60,191 nucleotides of DNA. Origin: Cyanobacteria bacterium OH_CBB_238. Lineage in GTDB: Bacteria > Cyanobacteriota > Vampirovibrionia > Gastranaerophilales > Gastranaerophilaceae. The notes below the pieces were generated by a model. That model ran no database searches and was not told where the DNA came from. It worked only from the letters and a program-made list of their open reading frames with translations. The stretch lies in the NCBI GenBank assembly GCA_023409995.1, contig JAEYQN010000129.1:1-60191 (forward strand). The letters run 5' to 3'. Shown piece by piece: positions 52,495 through 60,191 of the stretch (its first letter is position 1; every line of letters begins with the position of its first letter). A program made the translations under genes and the position numbers.

Positions 52495-52500
52495 TAAAAT
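52495..52500 (+). promoter_or_regulatory. TAAAAT -10 box predicting a leaderless GT4 mRNA
   Basis: TAAAAT ends six bases before the ATG at 52507, with no Shine-Dalgarno in between. A TTATCA 19 bases upstream may be a weak -35 box. Confidence 0.4.
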
Positions 52501-52506
52501 TATTTT

Positions 52507-53613
52507 ATGAAAAAACTGGCACTTGTAGTTGTTAATTTAGATGTTTTAACCGTCTCTGAAAATATTAAAGGTGGTGGAAGCCATGTGCTGAAAAATTTAC
52601 TTAAACAGTGGGTTATTGATGATAATGTTCAAGTAGATGTTATTTGTACAAATTCAACACTAGATGCTTATGACGGTATTAACAAAATTATAAAAATTCC
52701 TCATTGCCAAATGGGAGCAATTTTTCAATTCGTAAAAGAATTGAAAAAAATACAACAAGTAGAACAATATGATAATATATTATTTGGTGATTTCATCTCT
52801 CCATACGCTAGTGTTTTGTTACAATCACATTCTTTTGCATATAGGTATGATTTGTATAACTGGTTTTTAAGGGCAGTTTTTAAATATTTGAAAAAAGAGA
52901 AATTACTAAATCAAGAATTGCTTTTCTCTAGAGAAAATGAAGTATACATAGCTGTCTCAGATAGAATCAAAAGAGACTATGCTCAGCATTTTCATATTCC
53001 TGAAGAAAAAATATTTGTTGCTTATCCCGGAGTTGACATGCCGACTTTAGAGCCTGCATATAAAAATAATGATACCTTAACTTATGGCATTGTCGGTGGT
53101 AGCAGCTTAAATAAAGGATTGCCTTTATTTCTACACTCTTTTTCAAAACTTGTTAAGCAAAAACACAAAGTAAAGGCTATTGTCATTTGTAATAATTATG
53201 AAAAACTCTATTATATAAAATTTTTAGTGAAAGTATTAAAGCTGGAAAAATATCTTGAAATATTGGATTTCCAATCTGATATGGGAGAGTTTTATAAAAA
53301 AATAGATTACTTGGTCATGCCATCGAGGCATGAGGCGTTTGGTCTCGTTGCTCTGGAAGCTGCTTCTTTCGGGGTAGTACCCATTGTTAGTGCTAATACT
53401 GGCTTTTGTGAGATTATTACTGAGGGAGTAAACGCTTTTTCTTTTAATATAAATAAGTCACCAAAGAAGAATCTTCACAAAGTATTGCTTCAAACAGCCA
53501 AATTATTTTATGAAGAAAGAGATAGCTACAACATAATGGTCAATAATTCTTGGCATTTGGCAAACCTGTATACTTGGAAAACTTTTGCTGATAAAATTAC
53601 AGAAAATATGTAA
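52507..53613 (+). CDS. Glycosyltransferase family 4
   Basis: 368 residues, a GT-B fold with the retaining GT4 signature: AYPGVDMP at the linker, a nucleotide-binding half with YGIVGGSSLNKGLPLFL, and the E-x7-E motif in HEAFGLVALEAASFGVVPI. The N-terminal half has GGGSHVLKNLL. It transfers a sugar from an NDP donor to a lipid or glycan acceptor, probably for cell-surface glycan. The gene begins a pair with the PIG-L gene (12 bases apart). Substrate is not known. Confidence 0.88.
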   Translation: MKKLALVVVNLDVLTVSENIKGGGSHVLKNLLKQWVIDDNVQVDVICTNSTLDAYDGINKIIKIPHCQMGAIFQFVKELKKIQQVEQYDNILFGDFISPYASVLLQSHSFAYRYDLYNWFLRAVFKYLKKEKLLNQELLFSRENEVYIAVSDRIKRDYAQHFHIPEEKIFVAYPGVDMPTLEPAYKNNDTLTYGIVGGSSLNKGLPLFLHSFSKLVKQKHKVKAIVICNNYEKLYYIKFLVKVLKLEKYLEILDFQSDMGEFYKKIDYLVMPSRHEAFGLVALEAASFGVVPIVSANTGFCEIITEGVNAFSFNINKSPKKNLHKVLLQTAKLFYEERDSYNIMVNNSWHLANLYTWKTFADKITENM

Positions 53614-53625
53614 GAGAGATTATTT

Positions 53626-54357
53626 ATGTTTAAAGCATTATTGTTTAATTCTTTGTTGCCGAAGATTTATAAATTTTACCTTTCGGTTAATTTGAAGACA
53701 AAAAAGTTAGAACTTGAAAAAGAAGCAAAATGCTTATGCTTAGCGCCTCATTCAGACGATGAAAGCATTGGAATGGGGGCTACTTTATACAAATATTCAT
53801 CGCAGTTTCAAGTTATTTGCTTAACGAATGGAATAAAAGGCATAAAGTCACTTCCTACAGAAGAGGCTAAACAAGTGAGAAAAGAAGAGTTTTCAAATGC
53901 AATGAAAGTCGCGTCAATCAACAACTATGATGTTTTGGATATCAATGACAAAAATATTATTGGCGAGTATGAAAAATTCTGTAAGATAGATATTTCAGAT
54001 AAAGATTATATATTTATCCCAAATATTCTCGATCAACATTTGGATCATAAATCAGTTGCAATTAATCTAAATAGATTGTTGAAAGAAAATCGCCATAAGC
54101 CCAGCTTAAAAATTTTAATGTATGAAGTTTGGTCATCTTTAGCTGTTCCTAATTCTTTTGTTGACATCACAGATCTAGTGTCTTTTAAAAAAGAAATGAT
54201 AAATTCACACAAGTCTCAAGTATCTGTTAAGGATTATACTTCAAAAGCAATAGCACTAAATGTATATAGAGGCTTACCTCATGACATAGATTATGCGGAA
54301 GCATTTATGATGATGGATATTGCTATGTTTAAAAAGATATGTAAGCTTTGTGTGTAA
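53626..54357 (+). CDS. PIG-L family deacetylase (LmbE-like)
   Basis: 243 residues. The zinc motif CLAPHSDDESIGMG and the downstream ILDQHLDHKSVA give the metal ligands (His, Asp and His). The family removes acetyl groups from N-acetylglucosamine-type sugars on lipids or small molecules. An N-terminal hydrophobic stretch may attach it to the membrane. Coming right after a GT4 it probably modifies the same glycan, an inference from order only. Confidence 0.87.
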   Translation: MFKALLFNSLLPKIYKFYLSVNLKTKKLELEKEAKCLCLAPHSDDESIGMGATLYKYSSQFQVICLTNGIKGIKSLPTEEAKQVRKEEFSNAMKVASINNYDVLDINDKNIIGEYEKFCKIDISDKDYIFIPNILDQHLDHKSVAINLNRLLKENRHKPSLKILMYEVWSSLAVPNSFVDITDLVSFKKEMINSHKSQVSVKDYTSKAIALNVYRGLPHDIDYAEAFMMMDIAMFKKICKLCV

Positions 54358-54463
54358 ATAATTGTAAAAGATACAATTAAAACTTAATACCAACTGACAA
54401 AAAAAAATAGTTCTCTACCTTGAAATTAAAAATAGACAGAGATTTTTTTTGAGAGGTGTGTAG

Positions 54464-57022
54464 ATGGATAATGTTATTAATCCTGTAAAATATAGTTCAC
54501 AGAACTATATTTATGGAGTTAAGAGACAAGAGAGTGTTGATTTTTTTCAAGAAGATAATATAAAGAATGTAGATAATCAAAAAATTAATGCATCATTGTA
54601 TAAATCTTATTTCTTAGCCAATACTTTTTCTCTTTCATCTTATGCTGTTTCTTTTATGGGAAAAGCTTCCAGCGTTAAAAACAAGGTCACGGTAGCTCCT
54701 GATGACAATGTGCTGAAAGATAACGAGCTATTACTGAGGCAAAAGAAATATGCACAAATATCAAAGCAATCTTTTTTAGATGCTAAACAAGGAAAAACTT
54801 CTATTATTTCATTGTTTGATAAAGATATGTTGCCTGATTTATTTAAAGACAACATAAAAATACTAGTTAACGATAATACTTTTTCAAAGTTGGGATATGA
54901 TTCAAAATCCACTAAAATTATTGATGTAAATGTTGGGGAGCTCATAGAAAAGGATGGGAGCCCTGTTGAGTCTATTTTAGCTAATGTAAACGATGCAAAA
55001 AAAGAGAATAAAAAATCTGTACTTATAATCGATGATATCACAGTCCTGATGAATGCTATGTCAGATAAAGATAAGTTGGTCTTTTTTAATAGTAATACAT
55101 TAACAAAAGTTCCAAAAATATTCTTTCATATTGCAAAAGACGATATGGATTGTGTAACAGAATCTAATGAGTTACTTGATACAGTTATGCTCTCCCCAGA
55201 GGGACTTACCGAGAGAGATACGGTTGAATTGCTCAGAAGAAAAGATTTTCAGAATAAATACGTTTTTGAAGATGCATCAGCGGATGTAAATATAACAGAT
55301 AAGGCTATTTCTATGGCTGTTAAGGCAGCAGTGAATGACGAGAGAACTCTTCCTGGTGGTGCTGCGAATATATTGAGGTATGCGTATAATTTAAGATGCC
55401 TTAGTTCTGATCATCGTGCAATAAAAAATATAACAGCAACAGATGCAGATAAAGCAATTATGGAGCTCACTTGGCAAGGTGAAGATGAAGAAGAAGTTGA
55501 CTACCTACCAGCTAAGAAAGCAGCTCCAATTGAAGTTCCTAAAGTCAGATTTGCAGATGTTGGCGGGATGACCAATGTAAAAGCACAAATTCAAGAAGAG
55601 TTTTTAGATCTTATAAATAATCCTGATGTTAAACAAAAGGATATACCTAAAGGCATCTTGCTTGAAGGACCCCCAGGAACAGGTAAAACTTTACTTGCGG
55701 CTGCTATCGCAGGAGAAGCCGGAGTGCCTTGCATTTTTAGAAACGGATCTGATTTTGGTGCTAAGTATGTTGGAGAATCAGAGGAAAATGTCAGAAAACT
55801 ATTTAAGGACGCTACGAAAAAAGCAAAAGAATCTGATAAGAAAACATGTATAGTATTTATTGATGAAGTTGATGCACTTGCGGTGAAACGTTCAGATGAT
55901 GAGGCTGGTAAGGTATCTGCCAGTGTTGTAAATACATTGCTGGCAGAAATGGATGGCGCAGCAAATAAAGATGGCTCACAAAATTATAAAGTAATTGTTA
56001 TTGCTGCAACTAACAGAAAAGATATGTTGGATCCTGCATTCTTAAGACCAGAGAGAATGGATCTTAAGTATACAATTGATAATCCTACTTATAGTAGAAA
56101 ATCAAGGGCTGAAATTATTCAAATTCATACAAAAAACAGGCCTTTTGAAAACGAAGAAGCGAAAAATCGTTTGTCTGAAGAAATGGTTGATTCGCTTGCG
56201 GGTTTTTCTGGTGCAGAAATTGCAGATGTATTCAGAAGAGCTGAACGTATGACCTATAAAAAGCCAAAAACTGAAAGATTTATAACTAAGGATGATTTGT
56301 TGGAAGCATCAATGCAAACAAAAAGTGGCATTAAAACAGAATTGGAGACTCCAGAGTGGGATAGTGAGTGTACTGTGGCTCATGAAGCTGGACATGCAGT
56401 TAACTCGGTATTGATGAGTATGGTTTATGGTAAAGACGAGCCATGGAATTCACCAACGAGTAAACTACACTTCATTACTAATCAAGCAAGAGGTGAAGCT
56501 GCAGGAGCAACATACTTTGTGTCTTCTGATAAAAATGTTAGATATTCTTTCCCTTCTTTAATAGCAGATTTGGTTTGTTCATATGGTGGACTTAGTACCG
56601 AAAGAATGGTTTATGGCGGTAATGCAGATGGAGTTAGAGGTGACCTTAAGGCAATAACTCAACTTACAACAGAAGCTGTAATAAATTGGGGTTTGGGTCC
56701 TAATACCGGAGCTCTTGGTATTGATAAAGATGATGAGTTTATGCTTGATTTGTACAAACAAGAAATAAAAAAAGATATACAGCTCATAACTTCTATGGCT
56801 AAGAAAATATCTGATAAATTTATTTTCTTTACTAAGGGATTTATAAAAGAATATGCTGAAGAATACAGAAATAATCCAAAAATGAAAGAAGACATAATAA
56901 CCGCAGAAGAGTTTTCTACCAGGTTTAATAATTGGGTTACTAAAAATGGTAAACAAGAAGAATTAGACAAGTTGTGCGACGAAGTTAAAGATGCAATATT
57001 GACTAATTCCATGTTATCTTAA
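54464..57022 (+). CDS. Soluble FtsH-like AAA+ metalloprotease with degenerate Clp-D1-like N-terminal domain
   Basis: 852 residues. The N-terminus is polar and contains F64-M-G66, the F-x-G motif. Residues about 95-345 resemble the D1 AAA+ domain of ClpB/ClpA from its Walker B region (SVLIIDDITVL, D190-D191) to the small subdomain, but without a clear Walker A. Residues about 360-610 are an intact FtsH-type AAA+ module: Walker A GPPGTGKT (402-409), Walker B with D467-E468, and SRH residues in LRPERMD. The M41 protease follows with HEAGH (640-644) and D727. I see no membrane helices, unlike standard FtsH. The ribosome-binding site is AGAGG. Confidence 0.85.
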   Translation: MDNVINPVKYSSQNYIYGVKRQESVDFFQEDNIKNVDNQKINASLYKSYFLANTFSLSSYAVSFMGKASSVKNKVTVAPDDNVLKDNELLLRQKKYAQISKQSFLDAKQGKTSIISLFDKDMLPDLFKDNIKILVNDNTFSKLGYDSKSTKIIDVNVGELIEKDGSPVESILANVNDAKKENKKSVLIIDDITVLMNAMSDKDKLVFFNSNTLTKVPKIFFHIAKDDMDCVTESNELLDTVMLSPEGLTERDTVELLRRKDFQNKYVFEDASADVNITDKAISMAVKAAVNDERTLPGGAANILRYAYNLRCLSSDHRAIKNITATDADKAIMELTWQGEDEEEVDYLPAKKAAPIEVPKVRFADVGGMTNVKAQIQEEFLDLINNPDVKQKDIPKGILLEGPPGTGKTLLAAAIAGEAGVPCIFRNGSDFGAKYVGESEENVRKLFKDATKKAKESDKKTCIVFIDEVDALAVKRSDDEAGKVSASVVNTLLAEMDGAANKDGSQNYKVIVIAATNRKDMLDPAFLRPERMDLKYTIDNPTYSRKSRAEIIQIHTKNRPFENEEAKNRLSEEMVDSLAGFSGAEIADVFRRAERMTYKKPKTERFITKDDLLEASMQTKSGIKTELETPEWDSECTVAHEAGHAVNSVLMSMVYGKDEPWNSPTSKLHFITNQARGEAAGATYFVSSDKNVRYSFPSLIADLVCSYGGLSTERMVYGGNADGVRGDLKAITQLTTEAVINWGLGPNTGALGIDKDDEFMLDLYKQEIKKDIQLITSMAKKISDKFIFFTKGFIKEYAEEYRNNPKMKEDIITAEEFSTRFNNWVTKNGKQEELDKLCDEVKDAILTNSMLS

Positions 57023-57725
57023 TTTTGCAACATTCTTCATTTTGATCTGTTTTGATAGAGTGAAGTGTAACTTTAGATTCTTTCAGAAATTCGATTTCTG
57101 AAAGAACTTTAGAGCCGTATTTTATTTCTTTCTTGTATTGAATTTCCAGTTCTTTAATTTGGTTTTTTGCTCTAAATTCAAACCATAGTCCTTCTAGTGC
57201 CCATATTAAATAATTAGCATTATTGGCATGTTGATTTATATCAATGTCATCATACCTTACGTCAAACATCTTACATATATCAGATTTTTCTATATTGTCT
57301 ATTTTGGGAAATTTTGAATCCAGAGCGACATCTGCAGAAAACTCAAAGCCATTTAAAACTTTAGCAGGATTTGCAATTTTTTTTGTTTCTAAATCTATTA
57401 AAACCCAAGAGCTGCTTACAGCTGCTATTTTTTTACCCTCAATTGTATACACTTCAAAATCCCTGATACAAGATAGTTTAAAAATACCTCTAGGCCATGT
57501 TTTTATTTTTATTTTGCTAATGTTTTGAGGCCATTCGAAAAATTTCATATGGTATTTTAGTAAAAACCATCCAAGGTTTTTAGTTTCTATATGACTATAT
57601 CCAAATCCAAGATGTTCAGCGTGAACAGCTGCTATATCTTGTAAAAAATTCAGCAATACGGATTCTTTTAACTGGTTCTTAAAATCTACCTCGTAGAACT
57701 TGATTTCATATTCTTTTGTAAACAT
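57003..57725 (-). CDS. Acyl-ACP thioesterase
   Basis: 240 residues. ATG at 57725 has AGG six bases upstream; a TTG six bases further out is too close. Double hot-dog fold: FTKEYEIKFYEVDFK, IKTWPRGIFKLSCIRDFEV, SSWVLIDLETKKIANP, and the catalytic block in DIDINQHANNANYLIWALEG (Asn, His and downstream Glu, as in FatA/FatB). It releases free fatty acids from acyl-ACP. It converges on the FtsH-like gene with a 20-base overlap of the ends. Confidence 0.88.
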   Translation of the reverse strand: MFTKEYEIKFYEVDFKNQLKESVLLNFLQDIAAVHAEHLGFGYSHIETKNLGWFLLKYHMKFFEWPQNISKIKIKTWPRGIFKLSCIRDFEVYTIEGKKIAAVSSSWVLIDLETKKIANPAKVLNGFEFSADVALDSKFPKIDNIEKSDICKMFDVRYDDIDINQHANNANYLIWALEGLWFEFRAKNQIKELEIQYKKEIKYGSKVLSEIEFLKESKVTLHSIKTDQNEECCKIKITWN

Positions 57726-57915
57726 TTGCAACCTACTTTATTTTAAATCATGATTATAAGTTTACATTAGATATTAACTATTGTTAAATAGTTAATAAAT
57801 GGTCTAGGAATTAGTCTTACTTCTTTCATGGAAAGTCTTATCCATATTGAGATAAAGGCAATTTTTATAGGTTGGTTGTTTTATTATATATAGGTAGATT
57901 GGGTAGGATGAAAAA

Positions 57916-59088
57916 GTGAATATTTCAGCCATTAATCAAAAAGTCGCTTATCAGGAGATTAAAAAAAGCGGTAATGTTGCATTTAAAGGCAGATATGCAT
58001 TGAATAGAGAGATTTCAAAGCAGATAGCCGAAAATAGCGATCCTATGGTTAAATTCATAACAAAATTGGGAAAAAATAATGGAGAGATTCTTAATACGAT
58101 TGTAACGGCTATCGGTACAGCTTTTGTTGCTCCTGTTTTTATTGCGTTTAATCCATTTTCTAAAGAAGACAAAGAAACAAAAACTTACTCAGCGCTTAGG
58201 CAACCTATTTCAGCTGTGCTTGCCTTAGCAATGCAAATTGGAGTTAATTCAAAGTTTAATCAAGCTTTAGATAGATATGCAAGTACAGGGCAACTTGATA
58301 GAGCGAACTTAACGGCTAAGCCTCAATTTTCACATTTGAGAAATATAATCAAGCTCGAAAAAACGGGTCTAAAAACGGAAGAGATCGAAAATATTATTGA
58401 GCAACGACAAGATGCTGCTTTCTGGTCAAAAGTTGAATCTATGAGGGCTGATAAAAATCTGGAAATAAAATATTCGGATTTAGTTGACCCAAGCTCCTAT
58501 AAAAAAGCTGAAGAGCAAATAAAAAAAGAAATGGGACCTAGCTTCTTTGTAAAGGGTAAGAAAATAAGCGCCTCACGTAGAGCGCAAGTAATGGATAGGG
58601 CTGCTAAAAATATTGAAGCCGAGCTGAAAGAAGAAGCAAAAGTTAAGTTAAGAGTTGGAAAAATGCAAGAATCAGGCATCTCTTATGATGAGATTCTAAA
58701 AGATTTACATACAAAATCTACAAGAATTCAGGCTAAAATAGATTCGGCAAAAGATGGTACAAAGGCTAAAGAAATCTACAAGAATGCTCATTCGCAATTA
58801 AACTCTGTATTGGAAAAACTGGAAAACTCTGGTGGTTTTGGTAAAGGTAAGGCTGTTGGTAAGTCATATGAGGAAATACTTCATAACGTCAAGGTTAAGA
58901 AACTTGTTAAGGCTCAGATAAACAATTCTGAGGCTGTTCTAAAATCTTATAAAAAATGGGGCGGAATTTTTATTTCTCTTGCAACATTACCATTGTCCTG
59001 TGGTTTGTTGAATTGGGCTTATCCTAGAATAATGGAAAAATTAATGCCAGATATTGCAAATGCAAAAAAAGCAAAGGAGGCTAAGTAA
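57916..59088 (+). CDS. Unknown membrane protein with N-terminal F-x-G motif, first of a two-gene module
   Basis: 390 residues from GTG with AGGA about seven bases upstream; an ATG seven bases before is out of frame. It starts MNIS, like the protein at 34774, and has VAFKG (F23-x-G25). A hydrophobic segment (about 60-80, TIVTAIGTAFVAPVFIAF) and an amphipathic one (about 93-110) come first. A long charged helical region follows (about 115-340), with a C-terminal membrane helix near 348-370. I do not recognise the family. Its stop overlaps the next ATG by one base. Confidence 0.75.
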   Translation: MNISAINQKVAYQEIKKSGNVAFKGRYALNREISKQIAENSDPMVKFITKLGKNNGEILNTIVTAIGTAFVAPVFIAFNPFSKEDKETKTYSALRQPISAVLALAMQIGVNSKFNQALDRYASTGQLDRANLTAKPQFSHLRNIIKLEKTGLKTEEIENIIEQRQDAAFWSKVESMRADKNLEIKYSDLVDPSSYKKAEEQIKKEMGPSFFVKGKKISASRRAQVMDRAAKNIEAELKEEAKVKLRVGKMQESGISYDEILKDLHTKSTRIQAKIDSAKDGTKAKEIYKNAHSQLNSVLEKLENSGGFGKGKAVGKSYEEILHNVKVKKLVKAQINNSEAVLKSYKKWGGIFISLATLPLSCGLLNWAYPRIMEKLMPDIANAKKAKEAK

Positions 59089-59702
59089 TGACAATAGGCT
59101 CTAAAATTGCAAATACTGCTCTGAATTCATCAGCTATGAAATATTTAACTGCTCCAAATGCTGCGTCTGCAGCTGCAACGCTTGCAATGATTTCGAATAT
59201 ATCTAAAGATGGTGTAAATTGTTATTACTATGTTACCCAGTCTTTAAAAAACGAAAAAATTCCTGAAGAAAAAAGAAAGTTTGTTGCTTCTTTGGATCTT
59301 TCAAACGGAATTTTGAACATAATTACTCAGTTAGCTGTTGGAATACCTGTTATTAAGATGGCATCAAAAATCTTTGATAATAAGATTGCACCAAAATATT
59401 TCTCTAAAAAAGCTGCAGAAAATATGTATAAAAAGATAAACCCAAAAATGTCACTTGAAAAATTCTATGGAAGATTTTCTCGTAATAGAAGTTTAGCAAA
59501 AACAGGGATGGGGGTTATAACCACTCTTGTTGCAACTCAAGTTTTTGCAAAAAGAGTTATTGTTCCACTTATTGCAACACCAATGGCATCTTTCTTCAAA
59601 AAGAAAATGGAAAAAGGAAATGCTGTTCAAGCCCAATCCCCTGGTTGTGACAGACCTGAAAATTCTCAAAATATGCCAGAGTGTTTTAAAAATTTAGCAT
59701 AG
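59088..59702 (+). CDS. Unknown membrane protein, second of a two-gene module
   Basis: 204 residues, overlapping the preceding stop by one base, so coupled. Three hydrophobic stretches are visible at about 23-40 (AASAAATLAMI), 72-92 (GILNIITQLAVGIPVIKMA) and 146-172 (GVITTLVATQVFAKRVIVPL), with basic loops between. There is no signal peptide. The C-terminus has two Cys and is polar. Similar hydrophobic/basic patterning to the first gene suggests they form a membrane complex. Family unknown. Confidence 0.7.
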   Translation: MTIGSKIANTALNSSAMKYLTAPNAASAAATLAMISNISKDGVNCYYYVTQSLKNEKIPEEKRKFVASLDLSNGILNIITQLAVGIPVIKMASKIFDNKIAPKYFSKKAAENMYKKINPKMSLEKFYGRFSRNRSLAKTGMGVITTLVATQVFAKRVIVPLIATPMASFFKKKMEKGNAVQAQSPGCDRPENSQNMPECFKNLA

Positions 59703-59727
59703 TTTTACTGCTATTAATAACTAATCC

Positions 59728-59758
59728 ATAAGCCACCGTGAGTAAAATGGTGGCTTAT
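59728..59758 (+). terminator. Intrinsic terminator after the two-gene membrane module
   Basis: ATAAGCCACC pairs perfectly with GGTGGCTTAT around an 11-base loop, followed by CAATTTT. It lies 26 bases after the stop. Confidence 0.85.
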
Positions 59759-60105
59759 CAATTTTAAGAAATATTATGATATTTTGAATAAATATAATAG
59801 GCTGTGAGCTAATAGAGATAATAGTATGCAGAAGTGAATACATGCGCACGCATGTGTTCATCATGTTTTTGGGGGTTTCGAACCATGGAATCCATGACGG
59901 CACATGGGATACGGCGGTTTGGGTATTGATTTGTTGTGTTGCTACTGGCACATGGGATAGTCATGTGTGTTATGGCGTAAATACTATATTTACATGACTT
60001 TGCGGGTTGTGTATCATGCGAAACATAGTAATGGAGTCCTTTTTGCAAATTAAGCAATAAGAGTGTGGTAAAAATGGCTAAATAGTGAATATGTGAAAGA
60101 GAAGT
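59759..60105. other. Gene-poor, compositionally odd stretch with repeats
   Basis: About 350 bases with no convincing gene. The central part (59820-60030) is richer in G and C than its surroundings and has two copies of GGCACATGGGATA at 59899-59911 and 59947-59959. It also has the palindrome ACATGCG-CA-CGCATGT at 59840-59855. A 51-codon plus-strand frame (59842-59997) translates the two repeats as GTWD units 16 residues apart, but it lacks a ribosome-binding site. It may be an RNA element, a small gene or the remains of something transferred. Confidence 0.45.
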
Positions 60106-60191
60106 ATGTATAGAGAAGAAAAAGGATTTTCAATAGCAGAAGCGTTGATAACGTTAATGATAGTGAGTCTGATATTAGCAGCGGTGTTACC
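60106..60191 (+). CDS. Type IV prepilin-like protein, 3' truncated by window end
   Basis: Only the first 28 codons are in the window, but they are diagnostic: MYREEKGFSIAEALITLMIV has the prepilin peptidase site Gly-Phe with Glu at +5, followed by a hydrophobic helix. It is processed by PilD and is either a major pilin or a minor pseudopilin. AAGAGAA lies upstream of the ATG. It is separate from the prepilin at 44485, whose motif has Ala instead of Gly. Confidence 0.75.
   Translation, partial: MYREEKGFSIAEALITLMIVSLILAAVL

Noticed and set aside
56579..57012. Minus-strand frames opposite the end of the FtsH-like gene
   Set aside because: They run antisense to the conserved M41 protease domain and lack ribosome-binding sites.
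59870..59900. TTCGAACC segment resembling a tRNA T-arm
   Set aside because: No matching acceptor, D or anticodon arms can be placed around it.
59721..60057. Minus-strand frames of 76 and 82 codons in the odd stretch
   Set aside because: No ribosome-binding site, low-complexity translation and overlap with a terminator; treated as non-coding.

Overview
The window is AT-rich and densely coded, and looks like part of one bacterial chromosome. I found no phage, insertion sequence, CRISPR array, rRNA or tRNA. My best guess for the source is a flagellated, non-photosynthetic relative of the cyanobacteria (Vampirovibrionia/Melainabacteria, Gastranaerophilales-like). The signs are a flagellar export operon, a heptosyltransferase implying an outer membrane, a secreted SLH-domain protein, the DXP isoprenoid pathway, a DUF151 nuclease, a murC-murB-ddl-ftsQ cluster, and several unrecognised proteins carrying a short N-terminal F-x-G motif. 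This is inference from gene content; no search was run.

Layout. 1-3565: flagellar motor-switch and export genes (fliN/fliY-like, fliO, fliP, fliQ, fliR) with an extra secreted secretin-N-like protein between fliQ and fliR. 4.1-7.4 kb: a GT9 glycosyltransferase and a GAF-GGDEF-HD signalling protein. 7.4-13.4 kb: ribosome hibernation factor, ROK kinase, then an operon of glutaredoxin, a ligand-depleted hybrid-cluster-protein homologue and a secreted TPR protein, followed by a TPR protein and YebC. 13.5-15.5 kb: a cysteine-rich SLH surface protein. 15.9-19.0 kb: a leuA-like/leuC/leuD operon. 19-25 kb: CHASE2-GGDEF, purine permease, orphan solute-binding lipoprotein and an unknown membrane-anchored protein. 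25.2-28.1 kb: rpsB, tsf and an orphan histidine kinase. 28-34.5 kb (minus): RicT/PSP1, a DUF1858 redox protein, DUF151 nuclease, map, adk, secY, rplO, rpmD and rpsE. The rpsE operon begins with its own promoter and a terminator-like leader. 34.8-36.3 kb: a putative cysteine-protease-fold protein and a Ser-rich protein behind a sigma28-like promoter. 36.4-40.4 kb (minus): murC, murB, ddl, ftsQ. 40.7-53.6 kb: a dicarboxylate/glutamate symporter, ilvD, a prepilin, dxr, aroQ, an SGNH protein, manC, anmK, sdaAB/sdaAA and a GT4. 53.6-59.7 kb: a PIG-L deacetylase, a soluble FtsH-like protease fused to a degenerate AAA+ domain, an acyl-ACP thioesterase and a two-gene membrane module. The right end holds a compositionally odd 250-bp stretch and the start of another prepilin.

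The genes suggest a motile cell with an outer membrane that uses c-di-GMP, takes up dicarboxylates or amino acids and purines, degrades serine and makes branched-chain amino acids. The least ordinary items are the hybrid-cluster pseudoenzyme, the FtsH-like fusion protease, the F-x-G tagged proteins, the extra flagellar-operon protein, the attenuator-like rpsE leader and a set of promoters that place the -10 box six or seven bases before ATG, predicting leaderless mRNAs.
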